Origin: Streptomyces sp. NBC_01445
Lineage (GTDB): Bacteria; Actinomycetota; Actinomycetes; Streptomycetales; Streptomycetaceae
Length of the DNA: 64,000 bases
Direction of reading: 5' to 3'
Assembly (NCBI RefSeq): GCF_035918235.1
Contig: NZ_CP109485.1
Span: forward strand, 7,231,001-7,295,000
The translations under genes were made by a program, and so were the position numbers. Shown in pieces: positions 1 to 9,415 of this stretch. The notes below the pieces were generated by a model, which was given only the letters and a program-made list of their open reading frames with translations, was not told the origin of the DNA and searched no databases. Every line of letters starts with the position of its first letter. Within the stretch, counting starts at the first letter, position 1.

Positions 1-105
1 GCAGTGGAGCGTCGCCTGCGCGGCCATGGACCAGCTGACATTGCCGAGGCCGCCGTGACCGGCGTGGGCGTGCTGCTCGTGTCCGGCGTGCGTCTCGTGC
101 TTCAT
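1..105 (-). CDS. DUF4396 domain protein, N-terminal 35 residues only
   Basis: This is the beginning of a minus-strand gene that runs off the left edge of the window. The ATG is the complement of 103-105 and follows a GGGGGAAC ribosome site. The visible protein starts with a His-rich stretch (MKHETHAGHEQHAHAGHGG) followed by NVSWSMAAQATLHC. That second part matches my memory of the start of DUF4396 proteins, which are small polytopic membrane proteins common in actinobacteria. The His-rich leader looks metal-binding. A CsoR-type operator lies within its promoter (154-170), so copper-responsive expression is likely. The family assignment rests on 35 residues, so it is probable rather than certain. 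Confidence 0.6.
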   Translation of the reverse strand, partial: MKHETHAGHEQHAHAGHGGLGNVSWSMAAQATLHC

Positions 106-148
106 GAGTTCCCCCAACGTCAGAGAGCGGTTCCTGTCGCCGACAAGA

Positions 149-177
149 ACCGTATACCCCCTGGGGGTATTCCTCAA
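149..177 (-). promoter_or_regulatory. Promoter of the DUF4396 gene with embedded operator
   Basis: On the minus strand there is a -35-like TTGAGG (complement of 172-177), a 17-nt spacer, and a -10-like TACGGT (complement of 149-154). The spacer is almost entirely the 17-bp palindrome annotated separately. A protein bound there would block RNA polymerase. The hexamers are acceptable but not perfect matches to the housekeeping consensus. Confidence 0.5.
154..170. promoter_or_regulatory. CsoR-type operator (copper-responsive repressor site)
   Basis: The sequence ATACCCCCTGGGGGTAT is a perfect palindrome: eight bases either side of one central base. A G-tract/C-tract flanked by AT is the known operator form of the CsoR/RcnR family, whose actinobacterial members sense Cu(I). 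It lies between the -35 and -10 hexamers of the DUF4396 gene. CsoR-family members for other ligands (nickel, formaldehyde, persulfide) use similar sites, so copper is the most likely signal but not the only one. Confidence 0.7.
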
Positions 178-197
178 GTGATCTCCGAGGCGATCTC

Positions 198-1073
198 CTA
201 GCGCTTCCGGAGCTCCTTCAGGCGGGCCACGTCCGCCGCGTGCCCCTCCTTGCCGCCGGGCGTCTCGAGGATCAGCGGCACGTTCTCGGTCGCCGGGTGG
301 GCCATCAGCGCGCGGAACGGCTCAGCGCCGATGTGGCCGGATCCGATGTTCTCGTGTCGGTCCTTGTGCGCCCCGACGACGTCCTTCGAGTCGTTGGCGT
401 GGATCAGCTTGAGGCGGCCCTCGCCCACGGTGTCCACGAGCAGGTCCAGGGTCTGCCGCATGCCGTCGGGGCCGGTCAGGTCGTGGCCCGCCGCGAAGAT
501 GTGGCACGTGTCCAGGCAGACGCCCAGCTTCGGGTGCGCGTCCAGCGCGTCGAAGTACGGCCCGAAGTCCCAGGTCCGCGAGCACAGCGAGGAGCCCTGG
601 CCCGCGGTCGACTCGAGCAGGAGATACGGGTCGTCGTCATGGGTCAGCTCGTCGAGGAGCGGCAGCATGCGCTCCCGCACCTGTGCGAGCGCCACGGCGC
701 GCTCACGGCCGCCGGTCGCCGAACCCGTGTGCACGACGACGCCGAGCGCGCCTATCTCCCGGGCCCGGCGCAGCGAGTGCCGCAGCGACTCCACGGACTT
801 CTCCACGGTCGCCACGGTGTGCGAGCCGAAATTGATCAGATAGGGCGCGTGGACGTACGCCGGAATCCCCTCGGCGGCGCAGGCCGCGCGGAACTCCTCG
901 TCCTGCTTCGGGTTGCCGGGAGGCGTCGCCCAGCCTCGCGGGTTGGCGACGAAGACCTGGACGGTCTCGGCGTCCAGCTCGCGCGCGTACGAGAGCCCTA
1001 CGGAGGCCAGGCCGCCGGCGACGGGGACGTGGCCGCCGACCGGGTTACGGGGGAGGGAATCGGTGCTGCTCAC
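198..1073 (-). CDS. nfo: Endonuclease IV (deoxyribonuclease IV)
   Basis: This 291-residue AP endonuclease cleaves DNA 5' of abasic sites in base excision repair. It is a TIM-barrel enzyme with a trinuclear zinc site, and the metal ligands are visible in order: His in YVHAPYLIN, His in VVHTGS, Glu in LLLESTAGQG, Asp and His in CLDTCHIFAAGHD, His in LIHANDS, the D.H.HENIGSGHIG segment, and Glu in ILETPGG. Length is normal for the family. The GTG start lacks a clear ribosome site and a few residues of the N-terminus may be extra. It follows the PASTA kinase gene by 34 nt on the same strand and may share its transcript. Confidence 0.9.
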   Translation of the reverse strand: MSSTDSLPRNPVGGHVPVAGGLASVGLSYARELDAETVQVFVANPRGWATPPGNPKQDEEFRAACAAEGIPAYVHAPYLINFGSHTVATVEKSVESLRHSLRRAREIGALGVVVHTGSATGGRERAVALAQVRERMLPLLDELTHDDDPYLLLESTAGQGSSLCSRTWDFGPYFDALDAHPKLGVCLDTCHIFAAGHDLTGPDGMRQTLDLLVDTVGEGRLKLIHANDSKDVVGAHKDRHENIGSGHIGAEPFRALMAHPATENVPLILETPGGKEGHAADVARLKELRKR

Positions 1074-1107
1074 CGGTCAAGGGTGGCACGCGTGCGTGGG
1101 CGCTCCG

Positions 1108-3045
1108 TCAGCGGATCTGGATGGTGATCGTCGACCCCTTCGGGGCCTCGTCACCGCCCGCCACGGACTGCTTCTTCACGGTGTCGCCGAAAAAGCCGAG
1201 CAGGCCGCGGTCCTCCTCGACGTCGAACCCGCTGTCCTTGAGCTTCTGTGTGGCGTCGTCGACGCTCATGCCCACGACGTCGGGGACCTCGACCATGACC
1301 GGGCCCTTGGAGATCTTCAGCGTGACCGTGTCACCCTCGCCGAGCTGCTTGCCTTCGACGGGGGACTGCTGGGCGACGCTGCCCTTGTCCTCGTCCGAGT
1401 TCACCCGCTCCGTGGCGATCTCGGCCTTCAGGCCAGCGTCCTGAAGGTCGGCGATGGCGTCCTCCTCGGCCTCGCCCGTCACGTCCGGGACGTCCACCGC
1501 GCTGCCCCTGCTGACCCTGAGCGCGACGGCCGAACCGGCCTTGCGGGTCGTGCCGGACGCCGGGTCCGTGGCGATCACCGACCCCTTGGGGACGTCCTCG
1601 TCGAAGTCCCTGGTGACCATGCCGGGCTCCAGGCCCGCGTCCTTCAGCCGGCGCTCGGCCCTGGCGAGGGGCGTGCCCTCGAGATCGGGAACCCGCACGG
1701 TCTTTGGGCCCAGGGACACCGTCAGATCCACCGCCCCGTTGTCCCGGATGCGGGCGCCCGCCCTGGGGTCAGTGGCGATGACGGTGCCGCGCTTCACGGT
1801 GTCGCTGTACGCGCGCTTGACGTGCCCGAGGTCGAGGCCCGCGTCGCCGAGCCGCTCCTTCGCCTGCGTCTGCGTCTTGGCGAGCAGCGGCGGGACCTGC
1901 GTGAACTGGCCCGAGTTGATGTACCAGACACCCGCGCCGAGGCCGAGGGCGAGCAGGACGGCCGCGACGGCAGCGAGCACACCGCGCCGCGGACGACGCC
2001 TCCGGGAGGGGGCGGGCGGCGGGGGAGATGTCTCGAAGCGGCTCGTGCGGTTCAGCTCCGCCTGCGGGTCCTGGTCGTCGGCGGGCAGCGGGAGCTGTAC
2101 GCCCCTGGTCCGCAGCGCCCGCGGGATCACGCTCGTACGGTCGTCCGAGATGTCACGGTCCTCGGGCCGTGCGGCCGGCGGCACCGCGTCGAGCTGTGCG
2201 TCGGTGAGGCCGGCCCTGGCCCCCCTGGCCTGGGCGAGCAGCGCCACCGCGTCGTACGGCCTGAGATCGGGCATGCGCGCGGTCGCGGACGCGACGAGCT
2301 CGTCCAGCTCCGCGGGCAGGCCGGGCACCGACGCGGACGGGGGCGGCACGTCCTCGTTCAGGTGCTGGTACAGGACCTGGGCGGGGGAGTCGCCCGAGTG
2401 CGGCTTGGCGCCCGTGAGCATCTCGTAGAGCACGACCCCGCACGCGTACACATCGACGCGGGGGTCGGCGGTGCCCGACTCGATCTGCTCGGGGGCGAGG
2501 TAGGAGACGGTGCCGAGGACGGCGCCCGTGGTGTTCGTGACGGTGTCCACGGCCCGTACGAGGCCGAAGTCCGCCACCTTCACGCGGCCGTCGTCCCCTA
2601 TCAGGACGTTCTCCGGCTTCATGTCGCGGTGCACGAAGCCCGCGCGGTGCGCGGCGCCGAGCGCGGCGAGGACCGGCTCCAGGATGTCGAGCGCGGCACG
2701 CGGCCGCAGTGCCCCGCGGTCCCTCAGGACGTCTCGCAGAGTGCAGCCCGCGACGTACTCCATCGCCAGATAGACGTACTGGCCGTCCGCGCCCTGGTCG
2801 AAGACCCCGACCACATTCGGGTGGGAGAGCCGGGCGACGGACTTGGCCTCGCGGATGAAGCGCTCGACGAACGAGACGTCGGCGGCGAGGGCCGGGTGCA
2901 TCACCTTGAGCGCGAGCACGCGGTCGAGGCGGGTGTCCACGGCCCTGTAGACCGTGGCCATCCCGCCGACCGCGATGCGTGCGTCGACGCGGTACCGGCC
3001 GTCGAGCACCTGCCCGACGAGAGGGTCCTGAAGGGTCGTGTCCAC
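1108..3045 (-). CDS. Membrane Ser/Thr protein kinase with four PASTA domains (PknB/Stk1 type)
   Basis: This 645-residue kinase monitors peptidoglycan fragments and phosphorylates division and growth proteins. The cytoplasmic kinase domain has a glycine loop (VGGMATVY, near 26-33), ATP lysine at 47 (LALKV), catalytic HRDMKPEN at 139-146, DFG at 159-161 and an APE-type motif. A Pro/Arg-rich linker and one membrane segment (about 355-376) follow. The extracellular part carries four tandem PASTA repeats ending in segments such as VSLGPK and ISKGPV. I chose the GTG at 3045 because a TACACT -10 box ends 7 nt upstream, which suggests a leaderless mRNA. An in-frame start at 3075 is possible but overlaps that promoter. 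It lies directly downstream of thiG on the same strand. Confidence 0.93.
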   Translation of the reverse strand: MDTTLQDPLVGQVLDGRYRVDARIAVGGMATVYRAVDTRLDRVLALKVMHPALAADVSFVERFIREAKSVARLSHPNVVGVFDQGADGQYVYLAMEYVAGCTLRDVLRDRGALRPRAALDILEPVLAALGAAHRAGFVHRDMKPENVLIGDDGRVKVADFGLVRAVDTVTNTTGAVLGTVSYLAPEQIESGTADPRVDVYACGVVLYEMLTGAKPHSGDSPAQVLYQHLNEDVPPPSASVPGLPAELDELVASATARMPDLRPYDAVALLAQARGARAGLTDAQLDAVPPAARPEDRDISDDRTSVIPRALRTRGVQLPLPADDQDPQAELNRTSRFETSPPPPAPSRRRRPRRGVLAAVAAVLLALGLGAGVWYINSGQFTQVPPLLAKTQTQAKERLGDAGLDLGHVKRAYSDTVKRGTVIATDPRAGARIRDNGAVDLTVSLGPKTVRVPDLEGTPLARAERRLKDAGLEPGMVTRDFDEDVPKGSVIATDPASGTTRKAGSAVALRVSRGSAVDVPDVTGEAEEDAIADLQDAGLKAEIATERVNSDEDKGSVAQQSPVEGKQLGEGDTVTLKISKGPVMVEVPDVVGMSVDDATQKLKDSGFDVEEDRGLLGFFGDTVKKQSVAGGDEAPKGSTITIQIR

Positions 3046-3052
3046 GCAGGTG

Positions 3053-3074
3053 AGTGTACGAGCCGTCGCCGACA
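3053..3074 (-). promoter_or_regulatory. Leaderless promoter of the PASTA kinase, RecA-NDp-like
   Basis: On the minus strand the order is TGTCGGCG, eight bases, TACACT, seven bases (CACCTGC), then the GTG start. The first element differs by one base from TGTCRGTG, and spacing to the TAnnnT -10 box is exactly that of RecA-independent damage promoters. No conventional -35 hexamer is seen at 17-18 nt. GTCGG is common in such GC-rich DNA, so the upstream half is only suggestive. The -10 box and leaderless arrangement are stronger. Confidence 0.5.
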
Positions 3075-3139
3075 CCCGGCTCCGCAGTCGTCCACTGGCG
3101 GCCGTACTGCAGCAGAGCTGTAACCGTGCCGTACAGCCC

Positions 3140-4150
<1,011 letters not shown>

Positions 4151-4154
<4 letters not shown>

Positions 4155-5335
4155 ACGGGCTGCTCCACAGAGACGGGTGCGGGGACGGCACCGAAGCGCC
4201 GCGGGGTGAAGGGGCGGGCCGCTTCGGGGAGTTCGCCGGTGGCGAGAACGTGGGCCATGGAGTCGCCGGTGACCGGCGTGAGCAGCACGCCGTTGCGGTA
4301 GTGGCCCGTGGCGAGCAGCAGGCCCGGCAGGGCGGTCGGGCCGAGGATCGGGGCGTTGTCGGGGGAGCAGGGGCGCAGGCCCGCGCGGGTCTCCGTGAGC
4401 GGCAGCTCTGTGATGCCGGGCACCAGCTCGTGGGCGTCGCGCAGCAGCTCGTACACGCCGCCCGCCGTGACCGTCGTGTCCCAGCCGAGCTCCTCGCTGG
4501 TGGCCCCGACGACGAGTTCGCCGTTGACCCGGGGCACCAGATAGAGGTTGCCGCCGCGTACGACGGCGCGCACGGTGCGGCTCAGGAACGGCGCGTGCAC
4601 CTTCGGCACGGTCAGGCGCAGGACCTGCCCCTTCACCGGGCGTACCGGCGGCAGCACGTCGTCCGGGACTCCGGCGAGGCGGCCGCTGAGGCTGCCGCCG
4701 GCGAGGACGACCTGGTCCGCGTTGAGACCGGTGCCGTCGGCGAGGACCACGCCGCGCGCGCCCTCGCGGACGACTGTCAGCCGCTCGGCCCACTGCCGGT
4801 GGAACCGCACCCCGGCCCGCTCGCAGGCCGCGACAAGGGCCTTCGCGAGGCGTCTCGGGTCGATCTGGTGATCACCGTCGACGCGCAGGCCGCCCCGCAC
4901 GGACGGGGCCAGCATCGGTTCGAGGCGCCGGCACTCACGGCCCGACAGCCACTCCGACTCCAGGCCCGACTTGCGCTGGAGGGCGTGCAGTTCCCGAAGG
5001 TGCGCGCGGTCGTCCGCGTCGAGCGCGACGGCGAGGGTGCCGCACGCGCGGTAGCCGAGGTCGAGCCCGGTGGCCTCGGAGAGCTCGGCCGCGAACGCCG
5101 GATAGCGGCGCGCGGACTCCACGTTGAGCCCGAGGAGGGTCTGTTCGGCCTCTCCGTAGTGCAGTTCGGTGACGGCGGCGAGCATCCCGGCCGCCACCTG
5201 CGCGGCCCCGCCGCCCGGTTCGGGGTCCACGACCGCGGTGCGCAGCCCGCGCTGCGCGGCCCGCCACGCGGTGACGAGACCGATGATCCCCCCGCCCACG
5301 ACCAGGACGTCGGAACCTTCTGAAGTACGCGACAT
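4151..5335 (-). CDS. thiO: Glycine oxidase (FAD-dependent, thiamine thiazole pathway)
   Basis: ThiO (394 residues) oxidises glycine to the imine used by ThiG, replacing the ThiH route of anaerobes. An FAD-binding dinucleotide motif is at the N-terminus (VVGGGIIGLVTAW, about 11-23). Further D-amino-acid-oxidase family features include GLRVDGDHQIDPRRL, the ATSEELG segment, and the C-terminal ATGHYRNGVLLTP flavin motif. It is the first gene of thiO-thiS-thiG. The ATG lies immediately after a TPP riboswitch, so thiamine pyrophosphate represses the unit. Confidence 0.94.
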
Positions 5336-5342
5336 GGGCGTC

Positions 5343-5442
5343 CAGCCCCTCCCTTCGCCGGCATGACCCGGATCAGGTTCGTACGGTCGGAGGCCGTCAC
5401 AGCCTCCCTCTCAGCCCGGTACGTCCGGGCTCCCGCGAGTGC
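5343..5442 (-). promoter_or_regulatory. TPP riboswitch (THI element)
   Basis: The minus-strand leader of thiO carries the conserved THI-box parts: CTGAGAGGGAGGC in the pyrimidine-sensing arm and ACCTGATCCGGGTCATGCC in the pyrophosphate-sensing arm, closed by GCGAAGGGAGGGGC near the start codon. The 3' end is only a few bases from the ATG, which favours translational control by hiding the ribosome site. The 5' boundary is estimated from the closing stem. Confidence 0.95.
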
Positions 5443-5454
5443 TTTACGGTGGCC

Positions 5455-5484
5455 AGCCTAAACCGTTGCCCCGACCTCCAGTAA
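5455..5484 (-). promoter_or_regulatory. Promoter of the thiOSG operon
   Basis: On the minus strand a TAGGCT -10 box (complement of 5455-5460) is preceded by an 18-nt spacer and a weak TTACTG -35 box (complement of 5479-5484). The predicted start falls just upstream of the TPP riboswitch. The region overlaps the leader of the divergent gene at 5499. Confidence 0.5.
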
Positions 5485-5498
5485 GGGAGCCCGCCCGC

Positions 5499-5843
5499 AT
5501 GGCCCGCTCGCTCGACGGACTCGTCCTCGCCCCGGTCGCCGACCAGGCCCCCGGACAGGTGGGTACGCGGACGCGGTTCACGTACCACGAGGAGGACGGC
5601 CGGATCTGGGCCGAGTACGCGGGCGGGGACGTCGTGCGCGGCCACCTCGTGGGCATCCGTGAGGGCGACCGGATCGACTTCAGGTACGTACAGCTGAAGA
5701 CGGACGCGACGACCTCCTCCGGACACTGCGTCTCGCTCGTCGTGGACCTTCCCGACGGGCGGGTGCGGCTGGACGAGACGTGGGAGTGGGAGTCGCAGGC
5801 GGGCAGCGGGACGAGCGTCGTCGAAGAGGTCCCGGGCGCCTGA
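5499..5843 (+). CDS. Small conserved actinobacterial protein, predicted beta-barrel, function unknown
   Basis: This 114-residue protein begins MARSLDGLVLAP, with AAGGGAG 9 nt before the ATG. It has alternating hydrophobic and charged beta strands (TRTRFTYHEEDGRIWAEYAG, IDFRYVQLKTD, VRLDETWEWES) and no membrane segment or signal peptide. Proteins of this type are often labelled N-acetylglutamate synthase in databases, but I see no acetyltransferase motif and do not accept that name. It is transcribed divergently from the thiamine operon. An upstream in-frame start at 5439 would overlap the thiO promoter and is unlikely. Confidence 0.7.
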   Translation: MARSLDGLVLAPVADQAPGQVGTRTRFTYHEEDGRIWAEYAGGDVVRGHLVGIREGDRIDFRYVQLKTDATTSSGHCVSLVVDLPDGRVRLDETWEWESQAGSGTSVVEEVPGA

Positions 5844-5923
5844 CGGCGGGAGCGCGGACGGCCGGAGCGGTCAAACCGGCGTCCGGTGTGGAAGACGTCA
5901 CGGGACCGGAGTGACGCGGCCCG

Positions 5924-5953
5924 CTGACTGACTGAACGTCAGGTGCATATGGT
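5924..5953 (+). promoter_or_regulatory. Likely leaderless promoter of the FAD reductase gene
   Basis: A CTGACT -35-like box (5924-5929), an 18-nt spacer and a TATGGT -10 box (5948-5953) end 6 nt before the GTG start at 5960. There is no Shine-Dalgarno sequence ahead of that GTG, which fits transcription starting at or next to the start codon. Confidence 0.45.
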
Positions 5954-5959
5954 GATCCG

Positions 5960-7195
5960 GTGAGTGAGCAGACCCAGAACCAGGCCCCGGTGCCCCAGGC
6001 AGGGCGGCACGTCGTCATCGTCGGCGCCGGGATGGCGGGGGTCCAGACCGCCGTGGCCCTGCGCGAACAGGGCTTCACCGGCGCCGTCACGCTGATCGGC
6101 GCGGAACCCCACCAGCCGTACGACCGGCCTCCGCTGTCCAAGGCCGTCCTGCTCGGCAAGGCCGAGGGGTCCGCCTTCGACGTGGACTTCGAAGCCCTCG
6201 ACATCACGCTCGAACTGGGCCGCGAGGTCACCGGCGTACGCCCCGCCGAGCACACCCTCGACACCGCCACCGGACCCGCCCCCTACGACGTCCTCGTCCT
6301 CGCGACCGGCGCCGAGCCCATCCGGCTGCCCGGCACGGAGGACATCCCCGGCGTCCATCTGCTGCGCACGCTCGACGACGCCGAACGCCTGCGCCCCGTC
6401 CTCGCCGCGCAGCGCGACATCGTCGTCGTCGGCGCGGGCTGGATCGGCGCCGAGTTCGCCACCGCGGCCCGTGAGGCCGGATGCGCGGTCACCGTCGTCG
6501 AGGCGGCCGAGCGGCCGCTCGCGGGAGCGCTGCCCGAGGAGGTCGCCGCCCCCATGGCCGCCTGGTACGCGGACGCCGGGGCGGAACTGCGCACCCACGC
6601 GCGCGTGGAGCACGTCGAGCCGGGATCCGTGGTCCTCGACGACGGCACCCGGGTGCCCGCAGGTGCCGTGGTCGTCGGCATCGGGGCCCGCCCCGCCACC
6701 GGCTGGCTCACCGGCTCCGGCATCACGCTCGGCGCCCACCGCGAGGTCGTGGCGGACAACCGCCTGCGCACCTCCGAGCCCGATGTGTACGCCGTAGGCG
6801 ACTGCTCGTCCTTCCCCTCGGGCAGATACGGCGAGCGCCTGATGGTCCACCACTGGGACAACGCGCTCCAGGGCCCCCGCACGGTCGCCGCCAACATCAT
6901 CGGCGAGAACCCGGCGACGTACGACCCCGTGCCGTACTTCTGGTCGGAGCAGTTCGGCCGCTTCGTGCAGTACGCCGGACATCACGCGGCCGCCGACGCC
7001 ACCGTGTGGCGCGGGGACCCGCAGGGCGCGTCCTGGAGCGTGTGCTGGCTGCGCGAGAGCCGGCTCGTCGGCGTCCTCGCCGTGGGCCGCCCGCGCGACC
7101 TGGCCCAGGGACGCAAGCTCATCGAGTCGGGCGCCCCCCTGGACCCGCAGGTCGTCAGCGACCCGGCCCGCCCGCTGAAGGCCGCTGTCGTCTGA
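5960..7195 (+). CDS. FAD/NAD(P)H-dependent ferredoxin-type reductase
   Basis: This 411-residue protein is a two-dinucleotide-domain flavoprotein of the rubredoxin/ferredoxin reductase group, which passes electrons from NAD(P)H to a small iron-sulfur partner, often for a cytochrome P450 or dioxygenase. The FAD motif is VIVGAGMAGVQTA near residue 18. A second nucleotide motif is VVVGAGWIGAEFA near 155. The second flavin motif is DVYAVGDCSSFPS near 275. The C-terminus has the reductase dimerisation segment. No ferredoxin or oxygenase gene is nearby, so the partner is unknown. Confidence 0.85.
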   Translation: MSEQTQNQAPVPQAGRHVVIVGAGMAGVQTAVALREQGFTGAVTLIGAEPHQPYDRPPLSKAVLLGKAEGSAFDVDFEALDITLELGREVTGVRPAEHTLDTATGPAPYDVLVLATGAEPIRLPGTEDIPGVHLLRTLDDAERLRPVLAAQRDIVVVGAGWIGAEFATAAREAGCAVTVVEAAERPLAGALPEEVAAPMAAWYADAGAELRTHARVEHVEPGSVVLDDGTRVPAGAVVVGIGARPATGWLTGSGITLGAHREVVADNRLRTSEPDVYAVGDCSSFPSGRYGERLMVHHWDNALQGPRTVAANIIGENPATYDPVPYFWSEQFGRFVQYAGHHAAADATVWRGDPQGASWSVCWLRESRLVGVLAVGRPRDLAQGRKLIESGAPLDPQVVSDPARPLKAAVV

Positions 7196-7196
7196 C

Positions 7197-7223
7197 CGCC
7201 CCGCCGGGGCGACCGGGCCTTTT
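7197..7223 (+). terminator. Possible weak terminator after the reductase gene
   Basis: A short CGCCCC/GGGGCG hairpin with a 3-nt loop lies directly after the stop codon, and a TTTT run follows 8 nt later. The stem is only 6 bp, so this is a modest candidate. Confidence 0.35.
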
Positions 7224-7242
7224 GCGTGGCCGCGTTTCCCAC

Positions 7243-7264
7243 TGTCAGTCCGGGATGGCACGCT
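7243..7264 (+). promoter_or_regulatory. Leaderless promoter of the Rv2175c-like gene, RecA-NDp-like
   Basis: TGTCAGTC (7243-7250), eight bases, and CACGCT (7259-7264) are followed after six bases by the GTG start. This differs by one base in each element from TGTCRGTG-N8-TAnnnT. The arrangement resembles the kinase promoter at 3053-3074. Confidence 0.45.
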
Positions 7265-7270
7265 TGTCCT

Positions 7271-7636
7271 GTGACCGAGATTGACGCAAAGATCGATGCT
7301 CTCGTCCCCGAGTGGCTCACCCTCCCCGACATCGCCGAGCAGTTCGGCGTGGAGGTGACGCGCGTGCGGCAGCTGGTGAAGGAAGGCCAGGTGATCGCCG
7401 TACGCCGTGGGGAGAACAGGGCGCTGCACGTGCCCGCCGCCTTCATCGACGGCGACAAGGTCGTCAAGGGCCTCACCGGGACTCTGACCCTTCTCAGGGA
7501 CGACGGCTACAACGACGAAGAGATGCTCGAGTGGCTCTTCACCCCCGACCCGACCCTGCCGGGCACTCCCGCTCAGGCGCTGAGCGAGAATCGCGGCACG
7601 GAGGTGAAGCGCCGCGCCCAGGCGCTCGCCGTCTGA
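7271..7636 (+). CDS. Rv2175c-family DNA-binding protein
   Basis: The protein has 121 residues. The N-terminal half is a winged-helix/MerR-like DNA-binding fold (LTLPDIAEQFGVEVTRVRQLVKEGQVIAVRRGENRALHVP). The C-terminal half (LTGTLTLLRDDGYNDEEMLEWLFTPDPTLPGTPAQAL) is the conserved Rv2175c-type domain. In M. tuberculosis, Rv2175c is the substrate of the neighbouring kinase PknL, phosphorylated on an N-terminal threonine. Here Thr2 is the equivalent candidate. The PASTA kinase lies 4 kb away, separated by the thi genes. The GTG start is chosen because the -10 box ends 6 nt before it. Confidence 0.88.
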   Translation: MTEIDAKIDALVPEWLTLPDIAEQFGVEVTRVRQLVKEGQVIAVRRGENRALHVPAAFIDGDKVVKGLTGTLTLLRDDGYNDEEMLEWLFTPDPTLPGTPAQALSENRGTEVKRRAQALAV

Positions 7637-7651
7637 CCTGACAACCGTCCG

Positions 7652-7684
7652 GCGTGCGGGCCGCGCTCACCGCGGCCCGCACGC
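7652..7684. terminator. Strong 14-bp hairpin between the Rv2175c-like gene and thiE
   Basis: GCGTGCGGGCCGCG (7652-7665) and its exact complement (7671-7684) are separated by the loop CTCAC. It begins 15 nt after the stop codon and ends 23 nt before the thiE ATG. There is no U-tract. It most likely ends or attenuates transcription, which would be relevant to thiE because no TPP riboswitch is visible there. Confidence 0.7.
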
Positions 7685-7707
7685 CACCGACCAGGGGGGA
7701 CTCACCC

Positions 7708-8361
7708 ATGGCCATGGCCGCAACGCAGCGCGCCCAGCTCGCCGACGCCCGGCTGTACCTGTGCACGGACGCCCGCAAGCGCCAGGGCGACCTCCCCGAG
7801 TTCCTCGATGCCGTCCTGGCGAACGGCGTGGACATCGTGCAGCTGCGCGACAAGGGCATGGAGGCGGGCGAGGAGCTGGAGCACCTGGCCGTCTTCGCCG
7901 ACGCCGCCGCCCGCCACGGCAAGCTGTTCGCGGTCAACGACCGGGCGGACGTCGCCCACGCCGCCGGCGCCGACGTCCTGCACCTGGGCCAGGGCGACCT
8001 GCCGGTCGCGGCCGCCCGCGCCATCCTCGGCGAGGACGTCCTGATCGGCCGCTCCACGCACGCCGACACGGAGGCCGCCGCGGCCGCCGTCCAGGACGGC
8101 GTGGACTACTTCTGCACCGGCCCCTGCTGGCCGACCCCCACCAAGCCCGGCCGGTACGCGCCCGGCCTCGACCTGGTGCGCTACACGGCCTCGCTCGGCA
8201 CGGACCGCCCCTGGTTCGCGATCGGCGGCATCGACGCGGGCAATCTGGACGAGGTGCTCGAAGCGGGCGCAAGCCGCGTCGTCGTGGTCCGCGCCATCAC
8301 CGAGGCGGACGACCCGGGCGCAGCGGCGGCCGACTTCGCGAAGCGGCTGCGTACCGCCTGA
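7708..8361 (+). CDS. thiE: Thiamine-phosphate synthase
   Basis: ThiE (217 residues) couples the pyrimidine and thiazole halves of thiamine. It is a TIM barrel with DIVQLRDKG (pyrophosphate and Mg contacts), [32 protein letters not shown], the [13 protein letters not shown] loop and a WFAIGGI phosphate-binding segment. The ATG at 7708 has AGGGGGGA 7 nt upstream. Earlier in-frame starts at 7654 would fall inside the hairpin. It is separated from thiOSG and shows no riboswitch of its own. Confidence 0.95.
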   Translation: MAMAATQRAQLADARLYLCTDARKRQGDLPEFLDAVLANGVDIVQLRDKGMEAGEELEHLAVFADAAARHGKLFAVNDRADVAHAAGADVLHLGQGDLPVAAARAILGEDVLIGRSTHADTEAAAAAVQDGVDYFCTGPCWPTPTKPGRYAPGLDLVRYTASLGTDRPWFAIGGIDAGNLDEVLEAGASRVVVVRAITEADDPGAAAADFAKRLRTA

Positions 8362-8411
8362 TCCGTTCGGTCGGGCCCCGCCAAGACGTGTGTCCGCAGG
8401 GTGGACGGGGA

Positions 8412-9368
<957 letters not shown>

Positions 9369-9415
9369 CCCGGCCGTATTCCACCAGGGGCGGCGGCCGT
9401 ACGAGAGGGGCGTAC

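Noticed and set aside
4..201. 65-residue open frame at the left edge, plus strand
   Set aside because: It overlaps the DUF4396 start, promoter and operator on the opposite strand and has no ribosome site or family resemblance.
1760..1775. GGTCAGTGG resembling the damage-promoter distal element
   Set aside because: It lies inside the kinase coding region, lacks the leading T and has no gene start at the required distance.
5499..5843. Naming the 114-residue protein N-acetylglutamate synthase
   Set aside because: It has no GNAT or ArgJ motif; the name appears to be a propagated database label.
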